Assembly (NCBI GenBank): GCA_902825215.1
Contig: LR782234.1
Span: 2,294,001 to 2,358,000, forward strand
From: Pseudomonas fluorescens
Lineage (GTDB): Bacteria > Pseudomonadota > Gammaproteobacteria > Pseudomonadales > Pseudomonadaceae
DNA: 64,000 bases
Direction of reading: 5' to 3'
Shown here: positions 23,723-32,587 of the stretch, in pieces
Position numbering within the stretch: the stretch's first letter is position 1
Layout: each line of letters starts with the position of its first letter
Translations under genes and position numbers: made by a program
Notes under the pieces: model-generated
Seen by the model: the letters and a program-made list of their open reading frames with translations, nothing else
The model's database searches: none
What the model was told of the DNA's origin: nothing

Positions 23723-25420
23723 ATGTTCCGATTTGCCAAAGAACTACTGTTAATTGCCTGGCTGTTGCTTTTCTCCGGTTATTACATTGACCGGTTAAAT
23801 GCTATCGGGTGGAGTTTTAATGTACTTATTTTTGGCGCGATGTTTTTGGCGCTGACATTTGCGTTGTATTTAACAGCCTATATACGACAGGCGCTCATCC
23901 GCCATGCATTCGCATTGACGATGTTTGTTTCGGCGGTTTTCTTTGATGTGTATACCCGCGTCACCGCTGACTACCTGAGGTACAGCGATTTCGTCTCGCT
24001 GGTGTATTCCGGCGGCTTCATTCAGGAAGCGGCGTATCAATATCGCGAGGCGATCCTGCGTAGTGTGCTCGGCGGGTTATTGCTGCTGTTCGGCATCGGA
24101 CTCAAGCCACGGCATGCGCTGGTGATACCAAACGCTTGGAGAGTGGCGGCGCCGTTCGCCGGCGTGCTGATGCTCAGTGCATTGCTGTTTCTGCGCGCGG
24201 GTGAGGGCGCCCGCGGCTTGCCGATCCCGTACACGCCGCTGGCCTACCTCAACCTGTTTGCCTACGAAGCGCTGCACGACAGCGTCGGCCCGCGCGAGCC
24301 GGTCACCCTGACGCGCAGCGCGCCTGCGGTTGCCCACGACATCGTGCTGATCATTGACGAAAGCATTTCCGGCAATTACCTGGACATCAATGCGCCGTTC
24401 GGCGTGCACAGCAACCTCAAGCAGGCACCGGCCGGCGTCGACATCTTCAATTACGGCTACGCTGCGTCCATCGCCAATTGCAGCGCCGACACCAATGTCA
24501 CCCTGCGCTACGGCGGCACTCGCAACGATTACATGCGCATCAACAGCACGCTGCCGTCGATCTGGCAGTACGCGAAAAATGCCGGGCTGCGCACGGTGTA
24601 TATCGACAGCCAGCGCACCGGCGGCAACCTGCAGAACCTGATGACCGCGAGCGAAAAAACCGACATCGATCTGTTTGTGCAATTCGACCAGACCAGCGTG
24701 CGCGACCGCGACATGGCGGCCGCGGCGAAGTTGATCGAACTGCTCAACGATGACACGCCAGAGCTGGTGGTGATCAACAAGGTCGGCGCGCATTTCCCGG
24801 TGCATGACAAATACCCCGACGCGTTCATGGCGTACCGGCCGACCTTGCCACGCGGGCAGTTCACCGAAGTCGCCGACACCGGTGAGCGCGCCGGTTTCAA
24901 CGGTCAGCCGGATGACTGGGTGTTGTACCGCAACGCCTACAAGAACACGGTGTTGTGGAATGTCGGCGAGTTCTTTGCGCGAGTGTTTGCCCAGGCGAAG
25001 CTCGACAATGCGCTGCTGATCTATACCTCCGATCATGGCCAGGATTTGCATGAACGGGGCAACCCGGGCTTGAACACTCATTGCGGCGGGGATCCGGTGG
25101 AGGAGGAGGGGCTGGTGCCGCTGGTGGTGATTTCCGGCAGCGAGCTGAAGACTCTGGACTGGTCGGCGCAACTGGCGGCGAACAAGGATCGCTCCAGCCA
25201 CTACAACATTTTTCCGACGCTGTTGCAGTTGATGGGGTATGACCTGGCGGGGATCGAGGCGGTGTATGGCAAACCGCTGAGTGTGTCGACCGCCGATGAT
25301 TTCACCTTCAACTATCGGTTCAATGCGCGGTTGGGGGCTAAACCTGAGTGGAAGCACATTGATCTGGGGAGCATTGTCACTCCGGGGCAGGCGCCTGCGA
25401 GTGTGGCGGTTGGGCAGTGA
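23723..25420 (+). CDS. Membrane sulfatase-family protein (phosphoethanolamine/phosphoglycerol transferase-like)
   Basis: 565 residues. Four or five N-terminal membrane helices (within about 1-165) are followed by a periplasmic alkaline-phosphatase/sulfatase-fold domain: VLIIDESISGNYLDIN, the ASIANCSADTNVTL region where the nucleophile Ser/Thr should lie, and the metal ligands in YTSDHGQDLHE. The layout matches EptA/OpgE/LtaS-type enzymes that move a phosphoethanolamine or phosphoglycerol head group onto a glycan or lipid A. It is divergent from the exopolysaccharide operon and shares its regulatory gap, so it may modify that polymer. Target unknown. Confidence 0.8.
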   Translation: MFRFAKELLLIAWLLLFSGYYIDRLNAIGWSFNVLIFGAMFLALTFALYLTAYIRQALIRHAFALTMFVSAVFFDVYTRVTADYLRYSDFVSLVYSGGFIQEAAYQYREAILRSVLGGLLLLFGIGLKPRHALVIPNAWRVAAPFAGVLMLSALLFLRAGEGARGLPIPYTPLAYLNLFAYEALHDSVGPREPVTLTRSAPAVAHDIVLIIDESISGNYLDINAPFGVHSNLKQAPAGVDIFNYGYAASIANCSADTNVTLRYGGTRNDYMRINSTLPSIWQYAKNAGLRTVYIDSQRTGGNLQNLMTASEKTDIDLFVQFDQTSVRDRDMAAAAKLIELLNDDTPELVVINKVGAHFPVHDKYPDAFMAYRPTLPRGQFTEVADTGERAGFNGQPDDWVLYRNAYKNTVLWNVGEFFARVFAQAKLDNALLIYTSDHGQDLHERGNPGLNTHCGGDPVEEEGLVPLVVISGSELKTLDWSAQLAANKDRSSHYNIFPTLLQLMGYDLAGIEAVYGKPLSVSTADDFTFNYRFNARLGAKPEWKHIDLGSIVTPGQAPASVAVGQ

Positions 25421-25466
25421 TTTTGGGTGGGCTTTATTGTTCGTGGTTATGAGGGGTTGATTGGGG

Positions 25467-25980
25467 ACATATCCGTTGCTGCGGGTGTTGCGGCTGGCGG
25501 TTTCGCCCTTACGGCGAGTCCCTTTTTCAGACGCCAAAAAGGAACCAAAAGGCTTTGCTCCTGCGTCCGGCCCTCGCAGGCTCGGGTTCCTTCGCTGCGG
25601 GATCGCTCCGGGCGCAGCGGCTACGGTTTGCTGCGCTGCACCTCCTTCCGCTATGTCTGGCTACGCCAGACGGTCGCTGCGCTCCCACGCCCGGATCAAT
25701 CCCTCCACTCAGCCTTCCGATGTCGCCGGTGACGCAAGATCAAGAGCACGCGAGCTAACGCTCATTGTTGAGTGGTTAGAAGCGGGTGGTTGGTTGGGGA
25801 TTGGTGGTGTGGCTGCCCCTCACCCCAGCCCTCTCCCGAGGGAGAGGGAGCCGATCTTTGGGCTTTTCAAGTTGTGTGTACAACCCGGTATTGCATGTTG
25901 GCGTACGTCTGCCAATCAACGCGGTCAGTCCCCTCTCCCTCCGGGAGAGGGTTAGGGTGAGGGGCTTTTGATTTTTAGGA
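25467..25980. repeat. Long composite intergenic repeat, copy 2
   Basis: Full-length version containing the internal block missing from copy 1 (cgctgcgggatcgctccggg through cactcagccttccga) and the inverted CCCTCACCCC modules around 25818-25970. Homology with copy 1 continues past the element into REP-like sequence to about 26095. Nothing else is recognised between 25421 and 26210. Confidence 0.85.
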
Positions 25981-26210
25981 CTGAGTCAAACATCTGCCTG
26001 ACCTCCACCTTCGCCAGCAGGCCGGCTCTCACAGGTTGACCGCATTCCAGCTGAAACAATGCGATCAAATGTGGGCGCTTGCCTGCAAGCGATGAGGCCT
26101 TCCCGAGCGACGCCGATAACAAGCGGGGCAACCCTGTCGAGCTCTATCAATGCGCACAAAACCGGTCCATGCCGCTATCCTTGGCCCAGGCTCATTGATC
26201 AGGTTCAGCC

Positions 26211-26864
26211 ATGCTCGAGGTTCGCAACGTCTACAAAAGTTACTCCACGCCGCAAGGTTCGCTGCCGGTGTTGCAGGGTGTCGACCTGTCGCTGGCGGCT
26301 GGCAGCAGCCTGGCGCTGATGGGCGAATCGGGCAGCGGCAAGAGCACTTTGCTGCATCTGGTCGCCGGCCTCGACAAGGTTGATCGCGGCAGCATTCACA
26401 GCGGTGAACATCGGCTGGAGTCGATGAGCGAGGCGCAACTGGCCAACTGGCGGCGTACGGAAATCGGTCTGGTGTTTCAGCAGTTCAACCTGATCGGCAG
26501 TTTGCGTGTTGAAGACAATCTGGCGTTTCAGGCGCGGCTGGCCGGCCGTCATGAGCCGCGCTGGCAGGCGCATCTGGTACAGCGTCTGGGCCTGGGCGAT
26601 TTGCTCAAGCGTTATCCCGAACAACTTTCCGGTGGTCAGCAGCAGCGGGTCGCGCTGGGCCGGGCGCTGGCGTCGCAGCCCAAGTTACTGCTGGCCGACG
26701 AACCGACCGGCAGCCTCGATGAAGCCACCAGCGATGAAGTGCTGCGGCTGTTGCTGGAACTGCTCGATGACACGCCGACGACGTTGCTGATGGTCACCCA
26801 CAGTCCACGGGTGGCGGCGCGCCTGGCGCAGCAAGTGGTGCTGTCCAGCGGGCGCCTGACGTGA
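26211..26864 (+). CDS. ABC transporter ATP-binding protein (MacB/LolD type)
   Basis: 217 residues, complete nucleotide-binding domain: Walker A GESGSGKST (about 38-46), Q-loop VFQQFNLIGSL, signature LSGGQQQR, Walker B LLLADEPTGSLD and H-loop VTHS. Sequence class is that of LolD/MacB ATPases that power FtsX-type permeases rather than substrate importers. Its stop overlaps the GTG start of the permease (GTGA). Probably energises a mechanotransmission or lipoprotein-handling system with the two downstream products. Confidence 0.92.
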   Translation: MLEVRNVYKSYSTPQGSLPVLQGVDLSLAAGSSLALMGESGSGKSTLLHLVAGLDKVDRGSIHSGEHRLESMSEAQLANWRRTEIGLVFQQFNLIGSLRVEDNLAFQARLAGRHEPRWQAHLVQRLGLGDLLKRYPEQLSGGQQQRVALGRALASQPKLLLADEPTGSLDEATSDEVLRLLLELLDDTPTTLLMVTHSPRVAARLAQQVVLSSGRLT

Positions 26865-29332
26865 GGGTTTTCCGGCAGACGCTGCGCGCGCTGCTCAGCC
26901 ATTGGCGGCGTCATCCGGTGCAGTTTTTCAGTGTGCTCACCGGGTTGTGGCTGGCGACCAGCTTGCTGACCGGCGTCGAGGCGTTGAACAGCCAGGCGCG
27001 CGACAGTTATGCGCGGGCCAGTCAACTGATCGGCGGCGAACCGCAGGCCAGCCTGAGCACACCGGGCGGGGCGACGTTCACCCAGCAATGGTTTGTCGAC
27101 TTGCGCCGCCAGGGCTGGCCGGTCTCGCCGTTGTTGCAGGGGCGTTTGTTGCTCAAAGGTCACGAAGACCAGCGCCTGCAATTGATGGGGATCGAACCGG
27201 TGTCATTGCCGTCTGACTCAGCGGTGGCCGGGCAGGCCATGCCGATCGAACGGGTTGTCGAATTCTTCACGCCGCCGGGCAGCACGTGGATTTCCGCCGA
27301 TACCTTGCAAGCGCTGCAACTGCGCGAAGGCGCTACGCCGCAGGCAGTCAACGGTCAGATTCTGCCGCCGCTCGTGGTCCAGAAAGACATGGCCCCCGGC
27401 GTGTTGCTGGTGGACATCGGCGTGGCGCAAACCGTGCTGGAGCAACCGGGGCAGCTATCGCGAATGCTGCTGCCGAAGGATTTTCACGCCGAGTTGCCGG
27501 CCTCGTTGAAAGGCCAGTTGCAACTCAAAAGCAGCGGCGAAGAAAACAACCTCGCGCGGCTGACCGAGAGCTTTCACCTCAATCTCGATGCGTTGGGCTT
27601 TCTGTCGTTCGTGGTCGGTTTGTTCATCGTTCACGCGGCGATTGGCCTGGCGCTGGAACAGCGCCGTGGCCTGTTGCGTACGTTGCGCGCTTGCGGCGTC
27701 AGTGCGCGGATGCTGATTACTTGTCTGATCGTCGAACTCGGCGTGCTGGCGCTGCTCGGCGGCGTATTTGGCGTAATCAGTGGCTACTGGTTGGCCAGTG
27801 TGTTGCTGCCGGATGTCGCCGCCAGCCTGCGCGGTTTGTATGGCGCGGAAGTGGCGGGGCAGTTGCGTTTGAGTCCGTGGTGGTGGTTCAGCGGCATCGG
27901 GTTGAGTCTGCTCGGCGCCTTGCTCGCCGGCGCTAGCAGCCTGTTGCGGGCGGCGCGTCTACCGTTGCTGGCGGTCGCCGATCCGCAGGCCTGGCACGAG
28001 CAATATTCCCGCTGGTTGCGTCGGCAGGGTTGGTTGGCGGCGGGGTTGCTGGTGATTGCACTGGCGGCGCTGATCTGGGGCGACAGTTTGAGCAGCGGCT
28101 TCGTCTTGATGGCCGGGCTGCTGCTCGGCGCGGCGCTGGCCTTGCCGGTGTTGCTCAGCGCGCTTTTGAAGCCGTTGCTGGGGCGCAGCCGTTCGGTGTT
28201 GGGGCAGTGGTTTCTCGCCGATTGTCGGCAGCAATTGCCGGCGCTGAGTCTGGCGCTGATGGCGCTGCTGCTGGCGCTCGCCGCCAACATCGGCGCGGGC
28301 AGCATGACCGCCGGGTTTCGCCAGACCTTCAACGACTGGCTCGAACAACGCCTGAGCGCCGAGCTGTACATCAACCCGAGCAATCCGGCCCAGTCGCGGG
28401 AAATGTACAGTTGGCTCAAGCAGCAGCCGAATGTCCGCGCGGTGCTGCCCAACTGGGAGGTCACGGTGACCCTGCAAGGCTGGCCGGCGGAGCTGTTCGG
28501 CATCGTCGATCATCCGCATTATCGCCAGCATTGGCCGCTGCTCGAAAGCAACGGCAGCGACCCGTGGGCGCATCTGGCGACAGACGATGCGGTGATGCTC
28601 AGCGAGCAACTGGCGCGCCGGCTCAAGGTGCGCGCGGGCGATCGGCTGACGATTCCCGCGCCAAATGGCACATGGTCGCCGCGCATCGTTGGTATCTACG
28701 CCGATTACGGCAATCCCAAGGGCCACTTGCTGGTCAACAGCAATCACCTGCTGCGCGGCTGGCCGCAACTGACGCCGAACCGTTTCAACTTGCGCATCGA
28801 CCCGCAGCACATTCCGGCGTTCCTGAACGCCTTGCAGACACGTTTTCAACTGGACGACAGCCGCATCATTGATCAGGCGCGGCTTAAAGGCTGGTCGCTA
28901 CAGGTCTTCGAACGCACCTTCGCTGCGACGGCGGCGTTGAACAGCCTGACTCTGGCTGTCGCGGGCGTCGCGTTGTTCATCAGCCTGCTGACGCAGAGTC
29001 AAAGCCGTCTCGGCCAGCTCGCGCCGTTGTGGGCGCTGGGCGTAACGCGGCGGCAACTGATGCTGCTCAACCTCGGCCAGACCTGGCTGCTGGCGGTGTT
29101 GACGCTGATATTGGCGTTGCCGCTGGGCATTGCCCTGGCGTGGTGCCTCGATGCGGTGATCAACGTCCAGGCGTTCGGCTGGCGCCTGCCGTTGCGCGTG
29201 TTCCCGTGGCAACTGCTGCAACTGATGGGGCTGGCGTTGCTGGCGACCTTGCTTGCTTCGGCGTGGCCGCTGTATTCGCTGTACCGTACGCAACCGGCGG
29301 ATCTGCTGAGGACCTTTGCCCATGAGGATTAA
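26861..29332 (+). CDS. FtsX-type ABC permease
   Basis: 823 residues, GTG start at 26861 coupled to the ATPase gene. One N-terminal membrane helix (VQFFSVLTGLWLATSLLTGV) and a large periplasmic domain are followed by three helices (around 245-375). A further pair (about 400-450), a second periplasmic part (e.g. VLPNWEVTVTLQGWPAELFG) and a final FtsX triplet (about 685-815, including GQLAPLWALGVTRRQLMLLN) complete it. The two FtsX domains in one chain match exporters of the attEFGH class. Substrate unknown. Confidence 0.88.
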   Translation: MRVFRQTLRALLSHWRRHPVQFFSVLTGLWLATSLLTGVEALNSQARDSYARASQLIGGEPQASLSTPGGATFTQQWFVDLRRQGWPVSPLLQGRLLLKGHEDQRLQLMGIEPVSLPSDSAVAGQAMPIERVVEFFTPPGSTWISADTLQALQLREGATPQAVNGQILPPLVVQKDMAPGVLLVDIGVAQTVLEQPGQLSRMLLPKDFHAELPASLKGQLQLKSSGEENNLARLTESFHLNLDALGFLSFVVGLFIVHAAIGLALEQRRGLLRTLRACGVSARMLITCLIVELGVLALLGGVFGVISGYWLASVLLPDVAASLRGLYGAEVAGQLRLSPWWWFSGIGLSLLGALLAGASSLLRAARLPLLAVADPQAWHEQYSRWLRRQGWLAAGLLVIALAALIWGDSLSSGFVLMAGLLLGAALALPVLLSALLKPLLGRSRSVLGQWFLADCRQQLPALSLALMALLLALAANIGAGSMTAGFRQTFNDWLEQRLSAELYINPSNPAQSREMYSWLKQQPNVRAVLPNWEVTVTLQGWPAELFGIVDHPHYRQHWPLLESNGSDPWAHLATDDAVMLSEQLARRLKVRAGDRLTIPAPNGTWSPRIVGIYADYGNPKGHLLVNSNHLLRGWPQLTPNRFNLRIDPQHIPAFLNALQTRFQLDDSRIIDQARLKGWSLQVFERTFAATAALNSLTLAVAGVALFISLLTQSQSRLGQLAPLWALGVTRRQLMLLNLGQTWLLAVLTLILALPLGIALAWCLDAVINVQAFGWRLPLRVFPWQLLQLMGLALLATLLASAWPLYSLYRTQPADLLRTFAHED

Positions 29333-30389
29333 GCTCGTCGCGCTGCTGGCCGCGCTGTTGCTGACAGCTTGCGATCAGTCCGTACCGCAACAGAAGGGCT
29401 TTGCCGGTATGGGCGCGCAGGCGCAGGCGTTCACCCCGGTGGTGCCGGGGCGGGTGTTCAGTTTTCCGGCGGATCACGGCGCGCATGATGGCTTTCGCAT
29501 CGAATGGTGGTACGTCACGGCGAATCTCAAGGATCAGCAAGGCAACGATTTCGGCGTGCAATGGACCTTGTTTCGCAGCGCCTTGAAACCCGAGGCGGAG
29601 CAGGCAGGGTGGGGCAACCAGACGGTGTGGCTGGGGCATGCAGCCGTGACGTCGAGCACGGTGCATCACGCCGCCGAGCGCTACGCACGAGGTGGCGTCG
29701 GGCAGGCGGGTGTGCGCCTGACGCCGTTCGAGGCATGGATCGATGACTGGATGTTTGCCGGCAAGGCGGCGGATCCGTTGAGCGACATGCAGCTGCGCGC
29801 TCGCGATAAAAACTTCGCTTATGACCTGCGGCTGACGTCCAGTCGGCCGCTGGTGTTGCAGGGCGACAAGGGTTTCAGTCAGAAGTCCGAGCAGGGACAG
29901 GCGTCGTATTACTACAGCCAGCCGTTTTTTCAGGCCAGCGGGACGCTGCAGATCGATGGTCAGACTTATACGGTCAGCGGGCCGGCGTGGCTGGACCGGG
30001 AATGGAGCAGCCAGCCGCTGACCGCCAATCAGACCGGTTGGGACTGGTTTTCCCTGCATCTGGACAGTGGTGAGCATGTGATGCTTTACCGGATGCGGCA
30101 GAAGGAGGGGGCGGCTTATCTGACGGGTACGTGGATTGCTGCGGATGGGCAGATTCAGACGTTGCGCAGTGAGCAGATCAGTCTTGTGCCGCAGGACACG
30201 GCTGAGGTTGCTGGGCGGTCGATGCCGGTGAAGTGGTGGGTCCGTATTCCTGACAAGCGCCTCGACATCAGCGTCGATGCGCTTAATCGTGACGCGTGGA
30301 TGGATTTGCGTATTCCTTATTGGGAAGGGCCGGTGGGGATTGGGGGGAGTCATGCGGGGCGGGGATATCTGGAGATGACCGGGTATTGA
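29322..30389 (+). CDS. AttH/CrtC-like lipocalin-domain lipoprotein
   Basis: 355 residues from ATG 29322, inside the last codons of the permease gene. Lipoprotein signal with LLLTAC (Cys17). The mature protein has features of the AttH/CrtC family: FPADHGAHDGFRIEWWYVTA, WTLFRSALKP, then WLDREWSSQPL and WDWFSLHLDSGEHVMLYRMR. The family holds hydroxyneurosporene hydratase relatives and the AttH protein of Agrobacterium, whose genes also follow ABC components. Likely an outer- or inner-membrane-anchored partner of the exporter; biochemical role unknown. Confidence 0.85.
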   Translation: MRIKLVALLAALLLTACDQSVPQQKGFAGMGAQAQAFTPVVPGRVFSFPADHGAHDGFRIEWWYVTANLKDQQGNDFGVQWTLFRSALKPEAEQAGWGNQTVWLGHAAVTSSTVHHAAERYARGGVGQAGVRLTPFEAWIDDWMFAGKAADPLSDMQLRARDKNFAYDLRLTSSRPLVLQGDKGFSQKSEQGQASYYYSQPFFQASGTLQIDGQTYTVSGPAWLDREWSSQPLTANQTGWDWFSLHLDSGEHVMLYRMRQKEGAAYLTGTWIAADGQIQTLRSEQISLVPQDTAEVAGRSMPVKWWVRIPDKRLDISVDALNRDAWMDLRIPYWEGPVGIGGSHAGRGYLEMTGY

Positions 30390-30448
30390 GTTGTCCCGGT
30401 TTTTCGTGGACGGCGCGATAGATACCCTTGTGGGAGCCAGCCTGCTGG

Positions 30449-31025
30449 CGATGGCTTTCTTTCAGGCGCTGGTTTTCTATTTTTTGTGTACATATCCGTT
30501 GCTTCGGGTGCTGCGGCTGGCGGTTTCGCCTGACGGCGACTCACTTTTTTTCAGACGCCAAAAAAAGTAAGCAAAAAACGCTTGCTCCTACGTTCGGCCC
30601 TCGCAGGCTCGGGTCCCTTCGCTGCGGGATCGATCCGGGCGCAGCGGCTACGGTTTGCTTCGCTGCACCTACTTCCGCTCTGTCTGGCTGCGCCAGACGG
30701 TCGCTGCGCTCCCACGTCCGGATCAATCCCTCCACTCAGCCTTCCGACGTCGCCGGTGACGCAAGATCAAGATCAAGAGCACTCGAGCTAACGCTCATTG
30801 TTGAGTGGTTAGAAGCGCCGCACGGCTCGAGATTTTCGGTGGATTCGCCCCTCACCCCAGCCCTCTCCCGAGGGAGAGGGAGCCGATTTTGGTTGGCTTC
30901 GAAGTTTGCGTACGACTCGGTATTTCAGGTCGGCGTAACTTTCGCATCCACCTCGGTCAGTCCCCTCTCCCTACGGGCGGTCCGACGTTTCGGGAGGGCT
31001 AGGGTGAGGGGCTTTTGATTTTCTG
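30449..31025. repeat. Long composite intergenic repeat, copy 3 (full length)
   Basis: Best-preserved copy. The block order is as in copies 1 and 2, with a tctggctgcgccaga hairpin inside and the right CCCTCACCCC module interrupted by a small insertion (acgggcggtccgacgtttcg near 30973). A half REP unit (gtgggagccagcctgctggc) sits just to its left at about 30430. Open frames crossing it are repeat-derived, not genes. Confidence 0.85.
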
Positions 31026-31142
31026 GCTGTTTCAAGCCTCACCCAGCAATCCCTGTCCGCGTTTTACCGCTGAGCAAACCGCCCGGAACTCTCTCCGCCA
31101 CCCGCCGCTCTACCCAGAAACCCGCGAATTTCCGGACTCACC

Positions 31143-31385
31143 ATGAGCGACGACTTGCAACCCCCAGACCTCAATACCTGGCAACGCCTGTACGACGATC
31201 AGTCCTATTGGCAAAACTCCCCCGACGCTCACTATCTCGATCTGCAGCGCATCGCCGACGATTTGCTCGGCCAGGGCGCAATCGATCTTGAACAGTGGCA
31301 GCTCATGCGCGCCAAGGCCGATGATCTGCACAAGGACTCACCCGCGGTCAACGTCGCCCGCGAACTCGACGACCCCGAAGCTTGA
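31143..31385 (+). CDS. Small hypothetical protein (80 aa)
   Basis: Acidic soluble 80-residue protein beginning MSDDLQPPDLNTWQRLYDDQ, with no signal peptide, membrane helix or known motif. Two predicted amphipathic helices (HYLDLQRIADDLLGQGAID and LEQWQLMRAKADDLHKD) suggest a small helical fold. It is followed after 11 bp by another small gene on the same strand, likely co-transcribed. I do not recognise the family. Confidence 0.65.
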   Translation: MSDDLQPPDLNTWQRLYDDQSYWQNSPDAHYLDLQRIADDLLGQGAIDLEQWQLMRAKADDLHKDSPAVNVARELDDPEA

Positions 31386-31396
31386 GGATTCGCCCC

Positions 31397-31594
31397 ATGA
31401 ACACTACCGTCAGCCAGAACGACAATCCCGATGAACCGCGCCCGGCCGGTGAAACCGAGCGTGACAATGATGCTCTGCGGCCGACCGATCCCAAGCAGCG
31501 ACAGGGCAGCAAAGGCACACCGAGCGGCGAATCGACCGCTCAGGAGACCGCAAAGCCGCACACGCGAGGGCCACAAACGCAAGTCAAGCCCTGA
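31397..31594 (+). CDS. Small hydrophilic, probably disordered protein (65 aa)
   Basis: 65 residues from ATG 31397 with TTGAGGA upstream. Composition is dominated by Pro, Glu, Asp, Thr, Lys and Gln (DNPDEPRPAGETERDNDALR), with no hydrophobic core, so intrinsic disorder is likely. It resembles short stress-type polar proteins often annotated hypothetical in Pseudomonas. Function unknown; transcriptional linkage to the preceding small gene is suggested by the 11-bp gap. Confidence 0.55.
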   Translation: MNTTVSQNDNPDEPRPAGETERDNDALRPTDPKQRQGSKGTPSGESTAQETAKPHTRGPQTQVKP

Positions 31595-31674
31595 ACAGCG
31601 TCTATGCTCACTGGCACGCCCGCTGCTGAAGTCGCTTCGGCGGCGGGCGTCGCCATTTCATAACAGGGAAAGTC

Positions 31675-32265
31675 ATGCATATGAAGCTCGACGCACTGGC
31701 CAAGGCCATCACGCTCGCAACGCTCCTTTCTGCCACCAGTTTCGGCGCCTGGGCTGCCGATATTCCGTTGTCCGCCACGGTTGAAGCGGATGTCGTCACT
31801 ACCAAAGTGCTGGCGGTTGATCCGGCCAATCATCAGGTGGTGCTGGAGGGGCCGGAGGGCGCAAAGGTCCACGTTCAGCTCAGCGACAAAGCGAAGAACC
31901 TGGCCAATCTCAAGGCCGGCGATCTGGTGAAGATCGAGGTGCAACGTTCTGTTGCCGCTTATCTGGATACCGATGTGGATAAAGGTCTGCCGGGTACCAC
32001 CGAGCGCACCGGTGAATTGCGCAAGGCGCCGGGCAGCGACAACCCCGGTGGCGAGGCTTACCGGCAGGTACAGGTGCAGTTGAAAATCAGCAAAATTGAT
32101 TTGAAGTCCAATCAGGTCACGCTCCAGAACCCGTCCGGACAATCGAAGACGCTTGATGTGAAGAAGCCGGAGATTCAAGCCAAGCTCAAGGATTTGAAAG
32201 TGGGGCAGAGCGTTATTGTCACTTACACCGATATCCTGAAAGTGACCAGTCAGCACGATACTTGA
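31675..32265 (+). CDS. Periplasmic protein with a duplicated beta-type domain
   Basis: 196 residues, AGGGAA before ATG 31675. A signal peptide is clear (ALAKAITLATLLSATSFG, then AWAAD). The mature part contains two similar halves: TTKVLAVDPANHQVVLEGPE followed by NLKAGDLVKIE, and LKISKIDLKSNQVTLQNPSG followed by DLKVGQSVIVTYT. Each looks like a small beta barrel (OB-like) with a hydrophobic loop. No catalytic motif is seen. Function unknown; the paired domains could bind a ligand or a partner in the periplasm. Confidence 0.75.
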   Translation: MHMKLDALAKAITLATLLSATSFGAWAADIPLSATVEADVVTTKVLAVDPANHQVVLEGPEGAKVHVQLSDKAKNLANLKAGDLVKIEVQRSVAAYLDTDVDKGLPGTTERTGELRKAPGSDNPGGEAYRQVQVQLKISKIDLKSNQVTLQNPSGQSKTLDVKKPEIQAKLKDLKVGQSVIVTYTDILKVTSQHDT

Positions 32266-32281
32266 GTATTAACTCTACAAG

Positions 32282-32321
32282 ATGATTGTTCTTGTACAGC
32301 TTCGTGTATGAGAACAATCAT
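32282..32321. other. Strong stem-loop after the periplasmic-protein gene
   Basis: ATGATTGTTCT and AGAACAATCAT form a perfect 11-bp AT-rich stem around an 18-nt loop, 17 bp after the stop codon. The following bases are ATAAAAAAC, so no T-run for termination on the plus strand; it may protect the 3' end of the mRNA or be a binding site. Confidence 0.5.
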
Positions 32322-32444
32322 ATAAAAAACCGCCGTAGGAAGTTTCCCGGTAAATATCGACGAGACACACTTTTTAACTTACCAGTACAAAAATTTCATG
32401 TTCCAGCCTGACGACATATCCGCCAACTTCAATTAAAATCCTCT

Positions 32445-32576
32445 CGGTTCGCCCAGTGTCAGGGCTCTTTACCGGTGCATGGATTGCCAGGCCATTACAC
32501 TGGGCGAACACCTCTTTTGATCGATGTATACAATTTTCCGCAACAAAAAAGGGCGACTGAAAAGTCGCCCTTTTTT
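32445..32576 (+). ncRNA. Candidate small RNA
   Basis: A possible promoter (ACGACA, 17-bp spacer, TAAAAT at 32433-32438) points at a start near 32445. The transcript would begin with a long stem-loop: GTTCGCCCAGTGT (32447-32459) pairs perfectly with ACACTGGGCGAAC (32497-32509). An AU-rich single-stranded stretch follows, then a textbook intrinsic terminator at 32551-32576. No open reading frame of note lies in it. The form matches Hfq-type regulatory RNAs. I cannot match it to a named RNA by eye. Confidence 0.5.
32545..32576. terminator. Bidirectional intrinsic terminator
   Basis: AAAAAAGGGCGACT-GAAA-AGTCGCCCTTTTTT: an 8-bp stem with tetraloop, A-run on one side and T-run on the other. It would end the candidate small RNA on the plus strand and the glycosyltransferase gene (stop at 32588) on the minus strand. 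Confidence 0.9.
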
Positions 32577-32587
32577 GCTGCTTCGCA

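Noticed and set aside
24077..25537. 486-codon minus-strand open frame opposite the sulfatase-family gene
   Set aside because: Antisense shadow with Arg/Gln-rich, motif-free translation, extending into the repeat.
30428..31018. 196-codon open frame inside copy 3 of the long repeat
   Set aside because: Encoded entirely by repeat sequence; similar chance frames occur in copy 2 and none in copy 1, with no ribosome site or conserved start.
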